Source: DATJPR01 sp963843525 (GTDB taxonomy: Bacteria > Bacteroidota > Ignavibacteria > UBA10030 > UBA6906). Taken from it: 64,000 nt of DNA. The stretch lies in assembly GCA_963843525.1 (NCBI GenBank), contig CAWJKM010000002.1, positions 372,001 through 436,000 on the forward strand, read 5' to 3'. The notes under the pieces were generated by a model. The model did not search any database. It had not been told where the DNA came from and saw only the letters and a program-made list of their open reading frames with translations. Each line of letters opens with the position of its first letter. The first letter of the stretch is position 1. This document shows, in pieces, positions 51,288 to 60,225 of this stretch. Both the position numbers and the translations under genes were made by a program.

Positions 51288-52241
51288 TTATTGGGAGAGC
51301 TCCTTCAATCGCTTCTCCGCCGTTTCGGCCATATTCCCCTTCGGGGTTCCCGCAAGAAACTTCTTGAAGTATTCTATCGCATACCCGGTCTGGCCTTTTG
51401 AATCGTAGCACCGGGCGGCCCCGAATAATGATGAAGGAAATGTTGGATTGATCGAGAGCGCTTTGAGGTAGTTGGGCAAGGCGCTTTCGATATCCCCTTT
51501 TGCCGTATAGCCGTCGGCAAGGCTGTCGTAACTGTTGGCCTCCTGGGGGAAATTCTTCACGTAGTCTTTGAACTGCACTATCGCATCGTCGATCCGTTTG
51601 AGCTGGAGGTACAGGTAGCCCAGGTAGTTGTAGGCCGAGGGCTTTGACGGATCGGCCCGAATGGCGGCAAGGTATTCTCTTTCCGCCGTCTCATATTCCT
51701 TCTCGTACATCGCGATCTGTGCCATGCCCACGTGGCCGGCATACGCATCGCGCCGCACGATCTCCGCCGCCTGCTCTTTCGCCTTCTCCACACTTCCCCC
51801 TGCGATCCCCGGGGCTCTCAGGTAGAAATTCAACAGACCGTTCCGGTATGAAACATTGTCCGGATTCAGCTCAACTGCACGCAGGAATTCAGACTTCACT
51901 TTTCCCGCGTAGGAGAGTTTTGAAAAGATGCTCGAGACCTGGGCCTGGATGCCATACAGCCGTCCGAGCGTATAGTGATACTCTGCACTGCCCGGCGACG
52001 ATTCCACCGCCTGTTCAAGGTATTTCTCCGCGCCGTCATAGTCCTGATAATGCTCCGCAAGAAGTCTGCCCAGCTGGAAGCATGCTTCTCCGTTGGACTG
52101 GTCATGCGCTGCAATGGACTCGAGGATCTTCTTTGCCTGATCGTAGTGCTTTGATTCAAGAAGTCTGGTTGCTTCGGTGACCGATTCCTGCGCAAAGGCT
52201 CCGGCAGAAATCAGAAGGAGGGAAAGAACAAGCGATTTCAT
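51288..52241 (-). CDS. Exported TPR protein
   Basis: A 317-residue protein. A signal peptide covers residues 1-17 (ISAGAFAQ). At least six TPR-like units follow, among them YDQAKKILESIAAHDQSNGEACFQLG, DYDGAEKYLEQAVESSPGSAEYHYTLG, SAYNYLGYLYLQLKRIDDAIVQFK and SSLFGAARCYDSKGQTGYAIEYFKKFL. It is probably a periplasmic scaffold. The frame extends 340 bases upstream, but GGAGACGAT before the ATG at 52241 and the signal peptide decide the start. An MFS transporter gene lies 50 bases upstream on the same strand. Confidence 0.82.
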   Translation of the reverse strand: MKSLVLSLLLISAGAFAQESVTEATRLLESKHYDQAKKILESIAAHDQSNGEACFQLGRLLAEHYQDYDGAEKYLEQAVESSPGSAEYHYTLGRLYGIQAQVSSIFSKLSYAGKVKSEFLRAVELNPDNVSYRNGLLNFYLRAPGIAGGSVEKAKEQAAEIVRRDAYAGHVGMAQIAMYEKEYETAEREYLAAIRADPSKPSAYNYLGYLYLQLKRIDDAIVQFKDYVKNFPQEANSYDSLADGYTAKGDIESALPNYLKALSINPTFPSSLFGAARCYDSKGQTGYAIEYFKKFLAGTPKGNMAETAEKRLKELSQ

Positions 52242-52291
52242 ATCGTCTCCAGTCGTTGGAAAACTCCTGCAAGGAAACCGACGTGTCGTGC

Positions 52292-53701
52292 TTATGACTT
52301 CTCTTCGTACTTCACTTTGAACCCCCTGGTCATCCACCCGCGGGCCAGAAGGAGGCCGACCGGTGTGATGATCGCAATGAACCCGTAGATGAGCCACATC
52401 GTTTCGGTATGCATCTCGGCTGGCGGTACTCCAGCCGGACAGTATTTTTCCAGAAACCAGCCGGAGTAGAGACTCACGACAACTTTCGTGAGGAACCACG
52501 GAAATTGTCCTATCCCCATATAGATGCCGGTCATTTCTTTCGGTGCGATTTCGGCGACCCACTGGAGGAACCGCGGTGACCACATCGCCTCGCCGATGGT
52601 CATGAAAATCAAAAAGGCGAGCAGGGTGTAAATGTTCGGACCGAGGGCGAGCAGGAACGTCGGGGCGCCCATCACCAGGGTTCCGATGATCATCATCGTA
52701 TACGCGTTTTTCTTCGCCGTGAGAGCGGTCACCATGGGCGTCAGGATAAAAATCAGCAGCGGACCGAAGTTCACGAAGAACTCATAGTTGTTGCTCACCA
52801 CGCCGGTGAAGGCGCGGTTGCAGTATTGAGGCAACGTCAGCCAGTTGTGTGCAAAGAGCGTTTGGACAGGGATCAGGACGAAAATGAAGAACAGGAACCG
52901 GTAGTCCTTCAACGGGAAATGCTTCATGTAAAACAGGAGTTGTTCTTTGAAGGGTTTCTTTTCCTCCGAGGGGATCCCTGTTCCGCCGTCTGCTTTCGAC
53001 TGGTTTCGTGCCTGTTGCATGGCCTTGTTGGTAAGCAGGATTGCGATGACGGCGATTCCCAGGACCGTGAGTGCAACATAGACCCAGAAGACTCCGGGTA
53101 TGCCGAACGCGTGTCGTACGGGGGGAGAGATCAGTCCCGGCAGAAACCCACCGAGGTTCATGAGGGCATACAGCATCGCGTAGCCCATTGCCGCAGTCTG
53201 CGGGGAGGTGAACTGGCGGACAGCGGCATAGCAGGCGGGCTGATAGATGCCATAGCCGAGGACGATCCAGAGAATTCCGGCCATTGCCGTGAGATGGGGA
53301 CCAGACCACATTCCGCGCATTGCCGAGACCTCGGGACTGATGGTCAGTAAAACACGGCCGACGAGCATGAGCGCAAGCGAGAGGAGCAGCGCCCGCCGGG
53401 GACCGACGAGATCCACGGTCGCGCCAAGCAGGAGCATCGCGAGAGTGATTCCCGCGGTGAGGATCCCCACCATGTGCCCGGCGTCGATATCGTTGAGCCC
53501 GATGTTGCTGTTGAAAAAGATTGCGAGGAGTCCCACAACGCCGAAATACGTCAGCCCCTCCAGCAAGTATGAGAGGTTGATTCCCCAGAGCGCCCGGGAG
53601 GAATGGAAGAGATCAATGAACGGCTGGGTGATCTCGTGAAAGGTTTGGACCAGAACCGATGGATTCGGTTCTGTCGGGGAGGGGGTTCCAGGGTCTTGCA
53701 T
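52292..53701 (-). CDS. MFS/POT-like transporter
   Basis: A 469-residue inner-membrane protein with 12-14 helices. LSYLLEGLTYFGVVGLLAIFF and GATVDLVGPRRALLLSLALMLVGRVLL are MFS/proton-dependent oligopeptide transporter-like segments, and residues 225-250 form a charged central loop. Near the C-terminus GEAMWSPRFLQWVAEIAPKEMTGIYMG matches the POT signature region. It may import small peptides, perhaps wall peptides given the divergent muropeptide-salvage genes that start 150 bases away, but that is inference. It does not look like AmpG. Confidence 0.78.
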   Translation of the reverse strand: MQDPGTPSPTEPNPSVLVQTFHEITQPFIDLFHSSRALWGINLSYLLEGLTYFGVVGLLAIFFNSNIGLNDIDAGHMVGILTAGITLAMLLLGATVDLVGPRRALLLSLALMLVGRVLLTISPEVSAMRGMWSGPHLTAMAGILWIVLGYGIYQPACYAAVRQFTSPQTAAMGYAMLYALMNLGGFLPGLISPPVRHAFGIPGVFWVYVALTVLGIAVIAILLTNKAMQQARNQSKADGGTGIPSEEKKPFKEQLLFYMKHFPLKDYRFLFFIFVLIPVQTLFAHNWLTLPQYCNRAFTGVVSNNYEFFVNFGPLLIFILTPMVTALTAKKNAYTMMIIGTLVMGAPTFLLALGPNIYTLLAFLIFMTIGEAMWSPRFLQWVAEIAPKEMTGIYMGIGQFPWFLTKVVVSLYSGWFLEKYCPAGVPPAEMHTETMWLIYGFIAIITPVGLLLARGWMTRGFKVKYEEKS

Positions 53702-53821
53702 GGCGGGCGAGGAGTTGATTATTCTTCCGGTGGAGGTCCGGGGGCAGTATGCTGTTTGGTATCCAGTGTACGCATGACGGGAAAGAATTGCAAGAAGTTT
53801 GCGGTCTCTTCACGCCGGAGT

Positions 53822-53850
53822 TTGATAATCCCCGTGCCCTTGTGTACATT
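53822..53850 (+). promoter_or_regulatory. Promoter of the SSF/SpoIID/DUF4922 gene set
   Basis: TTGATA, 17 bases, TACATT. A transcript starting near 53857 would exclude the GTG at 53853 as start and favours the ATG at 53877. Confidence 0.7.
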
Positions 53851-53876
53851 AGGTGCACCTCGAACATCACCTGTCC

Positions 53877-55364
53877 ATGGGCTTCTCTACTCTCGACTAT
53901 ACCATTGTCGCCGTCTACCTGATCGGAATAACCGCGGCGGGTATTTATACCGCCGGCCGGCAGAAGACCGCCCTGGACTATTTTCTCGGCGGGAAAAACC
54001 TCCCCTGGTGGCTGGTCGGATTTTCGATCGCAGCGGGCGAAACCAGTGCGTTGACGGTCATCAGCGTTCCCGGGATCGCGTTCGCCGGATCGATGCACTT
54101 CCTCCAACTGGTCTTCGGATATTTTGTGGGGCGGGTCATCGTCAGTCTCGTCTTCATCCCTGCCTATTACCGGGGGGCATTGGAGACGGCGTATGATTTC
54201 CTGGGAAAACGGTTCGGAATATCTCTCCGCAGATTCGCCTCTTCGGTCTTTATCGTCACGCGGGTCCTTGCCTCCGGCGTCCGCCTCTTCGCCACGGCGA
54301 TTCCGATCCATATGATAACGGGGATGAGTTACCCGAACAGCATCTTGTTGATCGGCGCTTTTACGCTGGTGTACACCGCCGTGGGGGGGCTCAAAGCCGT
54401 CGTGACGATGGATGTCGTGCAACTTGCCATCTATCTGATCGGGGCCGTGGCTTCGTTCGGACTCATTCTCGGACGACTTCCTCACGGATGGAACGATATT
54501 GTCGGCTGGGCGCAGAACGCCGGCGCGGATAAAATGTCCGTCATCTCCCTTGGTTCCATCAAAGACTGGCATGCATTCTTCAGCGATCCCTACACCCTGG
54601 TGGGAGCGGTGCTTGGCGGAACCTTTCTCTCCATGTCTTCGCATGGGACGGACCAGCTCATCGTTCAACGCCTTCTGGCCTGCCGTTCGAAGAAGGAGAG
54701 CCAGAAGGCATTGCTCCTGGATGCCGTTGTCATTGTTCTTCAGTTTGCATTCTTCCTCCTCCTGGGCCTCGGTCTCTACGCCTACTATCGGGGGGCGACG
54801 ATAAGCGGACTCGGGCTTTCCACTTCAGATGAAATCTTTCCGTACTTCATTATCCATGAGCTCCCGTACGGCCTGGCCGGACTGATGGTTGCCGGCGTCG
54901 TTGCCTCGGCGATGGGTACGCTTTCGACATCGATCACCGCGCTCGCGTCATCGTCGTATCTCGATATTCTCAAGCCTCTCCGGAAGGCGGCGAGCGTTTC
55001 TGAAGGAACTGAAATACGGTGGTCGCGGGCACTCACGCTGCTTTGGGGGCTGGTGCTCATCGGCGGAGCAATGCTCTTTACCAACACCAGGGATCCCGTG
55101 GTGGAGCTCGGGCTCACCATCGCGGCTTTCACGTACGGCGCGTTGCTCGGGACGTTCTTTCTCGGCCTCCTGTTTCCTCACAGCGATACGTACGATGCGT
55201 ATGCCGGCTTCATCGCTGCGGTGGCGGTCATGCTGGCAGTCCACGAGTGGACCTCGATCGCCTACACCTGGCATACCGTGATTGGGTGTACCGTCGCGAT
55301 CATAACGGGAAACGTGCGTCCGGTTTGGAAATGGGCAAAATCGGTGCTCTTCCCGGACTCCTGA
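53877..55364 (+). CDS. Sodium:solute symporter family permease, candidate amino-sugar or muropeptide importer
   Basis: A 495-residue inner-membrane symporter with about 13 helices. SSF features: the N-terminal TIVAVYLIGITAAGIYTAGRQKTALDYFLGGKNLPWW, and GLAGLMVAGVVASAMGTLSTSITALASSSYLDI in the central signature. It is the first gene of a plus-strand set with SpoIID-like and DUF4922 proteins, and is followed by NamZ, a BadF-type kinase and NagZ, so its cargo is most likely a peptidoglycan-derived amino sugar; SSF-type uptake of N-acetylmuramate has been proposed in Bacteroidota. The GTG at 53853 is an alternative start but conflicts with the predicted promoter. Confidence 0.87.
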   Translation: MGFSTLDYTIVAVYLIGITAAGIYTAGRQKTALDYFLGGKNLPWWLVGFSIAAGETSALTVISVPGIAFAGSMHFLQLVFGYFVGRVIVSLVFIPAYYRGALETAYDFLGKRFGISLRRFASSVFIVTRVLASGVRLFATAIPIHMITGMSYPNSILLIGAFTLVYTAVGGLKAVVTMDVVQLAIYLIGAVASFGLILGRLPHGWNDIVGWAQNAGADKMSVISLGSIKDWHAFFSDPYTLVGAVLGGTFLSMSSHGTDQLIVQRLLACRSKKESQKALLLDAVVIVLQFAFFLLLGLGLYAYYRGATISGLGLSTSDEIFPYFIIHELPYGLAGLMVAGVVASAMGTLSTSITALASSSYLDILKPLRKAASVSEGTEIRWSRALTLLWGLVLIGGAMLFTNTRDPVVELGLTIAAFTYGALLGTFFLGLLFPHSDTYDAYAGFIAAVAVMLAVHEWTSIAYTWHTVIGCTVAIITGNVRPVWKWAKSVLFPDS

Positions 55365-55418
55365 CAGGCGAACATCCGGCGGGTTTTTGAGGACTGATTT
55401 CCGTACATTACCATTCCT

Positions 55419-56771
55419 ATGGACATTGATACTACCCAGGAACTCCTGCTGAATGTCGGTATCCTCGAAGCAGCGCGGGTAACCATCCAGTTTGAAACAT
55501 TGTTTCGCGTGAGAGGGAACGGTCGATCTCTGTCCGGACAGGCTGAAGTCCGTCCGGAGGGAGACGGCGTGGTCCTCGAGACAGAGGCGGGCATTGTTGT
55601 CCACGCGAAGGAAATTGTTCTCGACCCCAAAGACGCGGCGATTGCATGGTTTCAACTTTTCAACGTCGTGATCGGGAAACAGTTCCACTGGGAGAGGGCG
55701 GAAACCCAACGCTTCCGCGGCGCAGTCCGATTGATGAGAGTGGCGGGACACGTTCAAGTCGTCAATGTTCTCGGCGTGGAAGAGTATCTGACGAGCGTGA
55801 TCTCATCGGAGATGAGCGCCGACGGGCCCCTCGAGTTCCTGAAAGCTCATGCGATCACCTCGCGCAGCTGGCTTCTTGCGCAGATGCAGTTGTCCCGTGA
55901 GATCAAATCCGGCAGCCGTTCCCGCCCGCCGTCGGTCCTGCACGAACCGGGACGGCTTCTCCGGTGGTATGACAGGGAAGACCACGACCTGTTTGATGTG
56001 TGTGCAGACGACCACTGTCAGCGGTACCAGGGCGTGACGAAGGCCTACACTCCGACCGTCGCGCAGGCTGTGGAGAGCACGCGCGGACTTGTGCTTATGG
56101 AGGGGGGAAGAATATGCGACGCCCGGTTCTCGAAATCGTGTGGCGGCGTATCAGAACTCTATGAGAACGCCTGGGACCCGGAGCATCACCGCTACCTCGT
56201 CCCGGTGCGTGATGCAGAAGACCAAAGTCTCCCCGATCTCAGCGCAGAGCATGCGGCATCGGAATGGATCCGATCGGCGCCTCCCGCCTTCTGCCAGATC
56301 CACGATCCCGAATTGTTCAGGCGCATTCTACCCCAGGTGGACCAGGAAACTACGGATGCCTACCGGTGGCGTGTGGAAATCGGGCAGGATGAACTGACCG
56401 TACGGCTGCGCGAGAAGCTGGGCATCGACTTCGGTCACATCCGGGCCCTCGTTCCTGTTCGCCGCGGACCTTCGTCGCGCATCGTGGAACTGGCAATTAC
56501 CGGGACCCGGGCCTCGCTGACGGTAGGCAAGGAGCTGGAAATTCGCCGCATTCTTTCACCGTCGCATCTCAGGAGCTCTGCATTTGTCGTCGATCCCGTG
56601 GGTAACTCCGGGGGCGTGCCCGATCGATTCGTCCTCACCGGCGCAGGATGGGGACATGGCGTCGGACTGTGTCAAATCGGCGCAGGTGTCATGGGGTCCC
56701 GCGGTTACACTGCCGCGCAAATTCTCAAGCACTACTTCCCGGGAACAGCGCTTGAACATCTCTACCGGTGA
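55419..56771 (+). CDS. SpoIID/LytB-domain protein without signal peptide
   Basis: A 450-residue protein of the SpoIID/LytB family, whose founding member is a lytic transglycosylase acting on stripped glycan chains. The conserved GVEEYLTSVISSEMSADGPLEFLKAHAITSRSW (catalytic Glu in the SSEM segment) is at about 117-150; KSCGGVSEL and the C-terminal GAGWGHGVGLCQIGA are also intact. No signal peptide or membrane helix is visible, so it would act in the cytoplasm, unlike sporulation SpoIID. Together with the downstream DUF4922, NamZ, kinase and NagZ genes this suggests muropeptide turnover. A TACATT stretch at about 55405 may be an internal promoter. Confidence 0.86.
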   Translation: MDIDTTQELLLNVGILEAARVTIQFETLFRVRGNGRSLSGQAEVRPEGDGVVLETEAGIVVHAKEIVLDPKDAAIAWFQLFNVVIGKQFHWERAETQRFRGAVRLMRVAGHVQVVNVLGVEEYLTSVISSEMSADGPLEFLKAHAITSRSWLLAQMQLSREIKSGSRSRPPSVLHEPGRLLRWYDREDHDLFDVCADDHCQRYQGVTKAYTPTVAQAVESTRGLVLMEGGRICDARFSKSCGGVSELYENAWDPEHHRYLVPVRDAEDQSLPDLSAEHAASEWIRSAPPAFCQIHDPELFRRILPQVDQETTDAYRWRVEIGQDELTVRLREKLGIDFGHIRALVPVRRGPSSRIVELAITGTRASLTVGKELEIRRILSPSHLRSSAFVVDPVGNSGGVPDRFVLTGAGWGHGVGLCQIGAGVMGSRGYTAAQILKHYFPGTALEHLYR

Positions 56772-56791
56772 AGGGGTTATGACAAGTCCTT

Positions 56792-57805
56792 ATGCTGGAT
56801 GATCGACTGATTACCGAAACGGAGCTTCGCACCTTTTTCCCCGGCACCTCGCTCTCCGGGGAAGCCCAGGCATTGCTCCTTCAGCAACAGGCGAGCTGGG
56901 AATTGGCGCGGCTGGGTTTCAAGAGCCTGGAAAGTGTCAGGGTAACGTCGTTTGATTTCAACGGTTTCACTCTGCGCGTGCAATTCAATCCGGGACGATT
57001 GAAATCCACAACGGCGAAAGTGGATAACGTTTCGGTCCAGACCCGTCCCTGCTTTCTCTGCAATGAAAATCTCCCACCCGAGCAACGGGGAATCCTCTAC
57101 CGCAACGATTTTCTTCTTCTGGTGAATCCGTATCCGATTCTCCCTGAGCACTTCACCATCGCCAGGATTGACCATCTTCCCCAGCGTATTCTCCCGGATT
57201 TCGAATCCTTCCTCGACCTTGCTGCGGACCTCGCACCTCAGTTTATTGTTCTTTACAACGGTCCCCGCTGTGGCGCCTCTGCTCCCGATCATATGCACTT
57301 CCAGGCGGGAACGAAGCAGTTTCTCCCTCTCGTGGACAACTATGGCAACGCCCGTGCGCGATTCGGCCGGCTGCTTGCCGATAACGGGGAAGTGAAGGTA
57401 TTCAGCGTTGACCGCTATCTCCCTCCATTCATTGCTCTGGAATCGGCCACACCGCATGCCATGAGCCGGATGTTTGAGATGATCTATCGTGTGCTCCAGG
57501 ACATGAGCGGAGTGAGCGACGAGCCCCTGATGAACCTGCTGTGCTGGTTCGAAGAAGGGGAATGGAGAGTGGTCATCTTTCCCCGGGTGAAACACCGTCC
57601 CGACAGGTATTTTGAAAAAGGCGAGAAAAGAGTGTTGTTCAGCCCTGCGGCGATCGACCTTGCGGGCGTGTGCGTGATTCCCGTCGAAGAAGATTTCACG
57701 CGAATCAACGCCGACATCCTGAAAGAGATGGTCGAAGAGGTCACCCTGCCCGCGGACGCTTTCAGAGACCTCACCGGTTCCATCGCCGAAGCTCTGGGTG
57801 AGTGA
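56792..57805 (+). CDS. DUF4922 protein, Ap4A-phosphorylase/GalT-like (HIT superfamily)
   Basis: A 337-residue protein of unknown reaction. It has CFLC (C87, C90) like the zinc-binding part of GalT, VNPYPILPEHFTIA like the Ap4A-phosphorylase strand before the active site, and NGPRCGASAPDHMHFQ with an HxHxQ nucleotidyl-histidine motif (H167, H169, Q171). These are the features of enzymes that make a nucleotidyl-histidine intermediate (GalT, Ap4A phosphorylase, GDP-L-galactose phosphorylase). No signal peptide. It follows a SpoIID-like gene by 20 bases. I infer a nucleotidyl transfer or phosphorolysis step on a sugar or nucleotide sugar in peptidoglycan salvage; unproven. Confidence 0.8.
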   Translation: MLDDRLITETELRTFFPGTSLSGEAQALLLQQQASWELARLGFKSLESVRVTSFDFNGFTLRVQFNPGRLKSTTAKVDNVSVQTRPCFLCNENLPPEQRGILYRNDFLLLVNPYPILPEHFTIARIDHLPQRILPDFESFLDLAADLAPQFIVLYNGPRCGASAPDHMHFQAGTKQFLPLVDNYGNARARFGRLLADNGEVKVFSVDRYLPPFIALESATPHAMSRMFEMIYRVLQDMSGVSDEPLMNLLCWFEEGEWRVVIFPRVKHRPDRYFEKGEKRVLFSPAAIDLAGVCVIPVEEDFTRINADILKEMVEEVTLPADAFRDLTGSIAEALGE

Positions 57806-57842
57806 GATAAGCCCCCGGAGCTCCGGCATCGAATCAGACGGG

Positions 57843-59096
57843 CTACGGATAAAGGAAGTACCGCGCTGCTTTGCTCTTGAACTCCCGGAGATCGGTGTTC
57901 AGGAGGTTCCGGATGTCGTCGAATGCATACTTCTTCGCAAACGCCTCCCGAATTTTACTGTTTCCGATCACCCGATCGAACATTCCCCACCGGCTCTTGT
58001 CGCTCCCGAAGAGGTTCTGATCCGGGGCCTCCGCATGAATGGCCTCCATCACACGAAACTGTAGCCCGATCAGGTCCACAACAGCGGGATTGACGAGATA
58101 GATCTGGACGCCGTGAAGTTCCTTCTGCGCATCCCTTCCGTAAAAAGGCTGGTAGGTGAGAGGGCGAAATTCCACCCCGGGGATTTTTTCCGCGCTCAGC
58201 CGGCTGGCGAGACGATCGGCATTGATCCAGGGAGCCCCCACAAGATGAAACGGGAGCGTGTATCCAACTCCCTCGGAGAGCGTTCCAAGCTCACCCATGA
58301 TTCCCGTCGCGACGTAGTATTCCGGCCCGTCTGCGAAAGGGATATGCGGAGACGTGGGAACCCACTGCAAGTGAGTTTCGGAGAACACCATGGAACGTTT
58401 CCAGCCCTTCATCGGTACAACGAGAAGGGAACAACGCACCCCGCCGGCAAGCATCCCTTCCTCATTCAACATGCGCGCGAGTTCCCCCGGGGTCAACCCG
58501 TAGACATAGGGGATCGGGTACGGACTGACGAACGACGTGAAACCCGGAGACACTGTCGGACCTTCGATCCGGATCCCACCCAAAGGGTCCGGTCTGTCGA
58601 GCACGACAAACGGAATTCCTTTTGCCGCTGCAGCCTCCATGCATTGTCCGAGCGTGCTGATGAAGGTGTAGGAGCGCACACCGATGTCCTGGATGTCATA
58701 GACGAGAACATCGACGCCTTTGAGCATTTCCGCTGTCGGTTTGTGCTGCTTTCCGTACAGAGAGTACACCGGGACGCCGGTCACGGGATCGGTTGTGGAT
58801 GCCACCTCTTGACCTGCGGCCGCGTCTCCCCGCACCCCGTGTTCAGGACCGAACAATGCGGTGAGATGCACCCCCGGGGCTGCAGAGAGAATATCGACGG
58901 TCGATTGAAGATGGACATCAACGCCGCTGGGGTTGGTAACGAGCCCGACGTGCTTCCCCTTCAGGATGTCGAATCCCCGCTCACGAAGGACGTCGATACC
59001 AGGAAGGACGGTGTGCGCGCGTCCCTGGGGGGATGCCGGAGTGGAGAAGACGCACAGGGTGAAAATCAGAGAAAGGAATTTCCCATGAAATTTCAT
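57843..59096 (-). CDS. namZ: DUF1343/NamZ-type exo-beta-N-acetylmuramidase (GH171)
   Basis: A 417-residue exported glycosidase. A signal peptide covers residues 1-24. Family blocks are present: GKHVGLVTNPSGVD, ALFGPEHGVRGDAAAGQ, YSLYGKQHKPT, DVLVYDIQDIGVRSYTFISTL, VLDRPDPLGG and GYTLPFHLVGAPW. NamZ of Bacillus releases N-acetylmuramate from the non-reducing end of glycan strands and partners NagZ. Here it would act in the periplasm or outside. The frame extends upstream, but AGAGG before the ATG at 59096 and the signal peptide decide the start. It converges with the DUF4922 gene and is divergent from the BadF kinase gene. Confidence 0.88.
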   Translation of the reverse strand: MKFHGKFLSLIFTLCVFSTPASPQGRAHTVLPGIDVLRERGFDILKGKHVGLVTNPSGVDVHLQSTVDILSAAPGVHLTALFGPEHGVRGDAAAGQEVASTTDPVTGVPVYSLYGKQHKPTAEMLKGVDVLVYDIQDIGVRSYTFISTLGQCMEAAAAKGIPFVVLDRPDPLGGIRIEGPTVSPGFTSFVSPYPIPYVYGLTPGELARMLNEEGMLAGGVRCSLLVVPMKGWKRSMVFSETHLQWVPTSPHIPFADGPEYYVATGIMGELGTLSEGVGYTLPFHLVGAPWINADRLASRLSAEKIPGVEFRPLTYQPFYGRDAQKELHGVQIYLVNPAVVDLIGLQFRVMEAIHAEAPDQNLFGSDKSRWGMFDRVIGNSKIREAFAKKYAFDDIRNLLNTDLREFKSKAARYFLYP

Positions 59097-59173
59097 GGCA
59101 ACCTCTTTGCGATGGCGAGGGTCGGTGGAGCAAAAACTAGCGAGAGGAGAATCCAATTGCAAGGAAGCGATTC

Positions 59174-59202
59174 TTGTTTGTTCCCTTGCGAAGCGCTACA
59201 TT
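59174..59202 (+). promoter_or_regulatory. Promoter of the BadF kinase/NagZ genes
   Basis: TTGTTT, 17 bases, TACATT, with the -10 ending 24 bases before the ATG at 59227. Confidence 0.65.
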
Positions 59203-59226
59203 CTTTTCCATCATTTGAGACCAACT

Positions 59227-60159
59227 ATGAATTCCCCGAAATATGTCCTTGGTGTTGACGGAGGCGGCACAAAAACCGTCGGCGTTCTGGCCGATCGCCG
59301 GGGAACCGAAGTTGCCCGACGGGTTTCCGGAGCCTCCAACCCGAACGTCGTCGGGCTCGACGTCTCCGGTGCAGTGCTGGTCGAAATCGTGACCGGGTGT
59401 TGTGCAGATGCCGGCTGCACCACGACGGATATTGGCGGCGCGGTTTTCGGGCTGGCGGGGGCAGGAAGCGCGGCGAATCGACAGCATCTCCTTGATGCGC
59501 TCCACCGCAACTTCACCGCGGCCTTCCCCGCCCATATCGACACGGATGCACGCATCGCACTAGAGGGGGCGTTCACCGGCGCGCCCGGCATCGCGGTGAT
59601 CGCCGGAACGGGATCGGTGATTGTGGGGAAGTCTCCCCGGGAGGAGTATTTCCTGATAGGCGGGTGGGGAAGAACTCTCGGCGATGATGGAAGCGGGTAT
59701 TTTGTCGGAATCGAGGCGGCGCGGGCTTTTGCCAGGATCCTCGATGGATTGCTGGAATCTCCGCTGATGACCAAAGCGTTCTCGGAGAAGTTGGGGTGGA
59801 CATCCCGTGCGCATCTCATCGCCGCGGTCTATACGGAAAGACTTGAGCCGTCGACACTTGCACCGCTGGTTCTCGATCTCGCGGTACAGAATGATCAGGC
59901 AGCCAGGGACATTCTCCGGCGCGGTGCGCTGGCGCTTTCCGAACAAATCCTCTTCGCAAGGACGAGGTTCACCACACCGACCGTGCGCGTGGCAACAATC
60001 GGCGGCTTGATCGACAAGCCCACCATTTATCGTGAAATCCTCACTGAAGTACTTGACCGGGCCGGTGCCGGCATTGAAGTCTGCATGCCGGATCGCCCGG
60101 CGGCAGAGGGAGCGGTGCTGATGGCGAGAAAGATGGGAGGGGAAGGCAGTAGGCAGTAA
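59227..60159 (+). CDS. BadF/BadG/BcrA/BcrD-family amino-sugar kinase (GlcNAc/MurNAc kinase-like)
   Basis: A 310-residue sugar kinase of the ASKHA fold. The phosphate 1 loop is LGVDGGGTKT (7-16), the phosphate 2 region FGLAGAGSAANR and the adenosine site VIAGTGSVIVG; GGWGRTLGDDGSGYFVG is the block shared with N-acetylglucosamine kinase and MurK. It likely phosphorylates GlcNAc and/or MurNAc released by NagZ and NamZ, feeding them into metabolism. The frame extends upstream, but the promoter at 59174 and the conserved N-terminus fix the start at 59227. The last codons and the TAA stop lie within a heptad-repeat array. Confidence 0.88.
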   Translation: MNSPKYVLGVDGGGTKTVGVLADRRGTEVARRVSGASNPNVVGLDVSGAVLVEIVTGCCADAGCTTTDIGGAVFGLAGAGSAANRQHLLDALHRNFTAAFPAHIDTDARIALEGAFTGAPGIAVIAGTGSVIVGKSPREEYFLIGGWGRTLGDDGSGYFVGIEAARAFARILDGLLESPLMTKAFSEKLGWTSRAHLIAAVYTERLEPSTLAPLVLDLAVQNDQAARDILRRGALALSEQILFARTRFTTPTVRVATIGGLIDKPTIYREILTEVLDRAGAGIEVCMPDRPAAEGAVLMARKMGGEGSRQ

Positions 60160-60208
60160 GCAGTAGGCAGAAAACAGTAGGAAGTATGAAGTAAGAAGAA
60201 AGCGGTAG
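60146..60208 (+). repeat. Heptad repeat array, 9 units (GCAGTAG type)
   Basis: Nine 7-base units: gcagtag, gcagtaa, gcagtag, gcagaaa, acagtag, gaagtat, gaagtaa, gaagaaa, gcggtag. The second unit supplies the TAA stop of the kinase gene. The run gaagtat-gaagtaa-gaagaa is identical to the first units of the array at 28342. It ends 17 bases before the next gene. Confidence 0.95.
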
Positions 60209-60225
60209 GGTAGAGAGAAGGAAAG

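Noticed and set aside
52292..53701. AmpG muropeptide permease
   Set aside because: The helices and loop match MFS/POT peptide transporters, not AmpG, despite the neighbouring wall-salvage genes.
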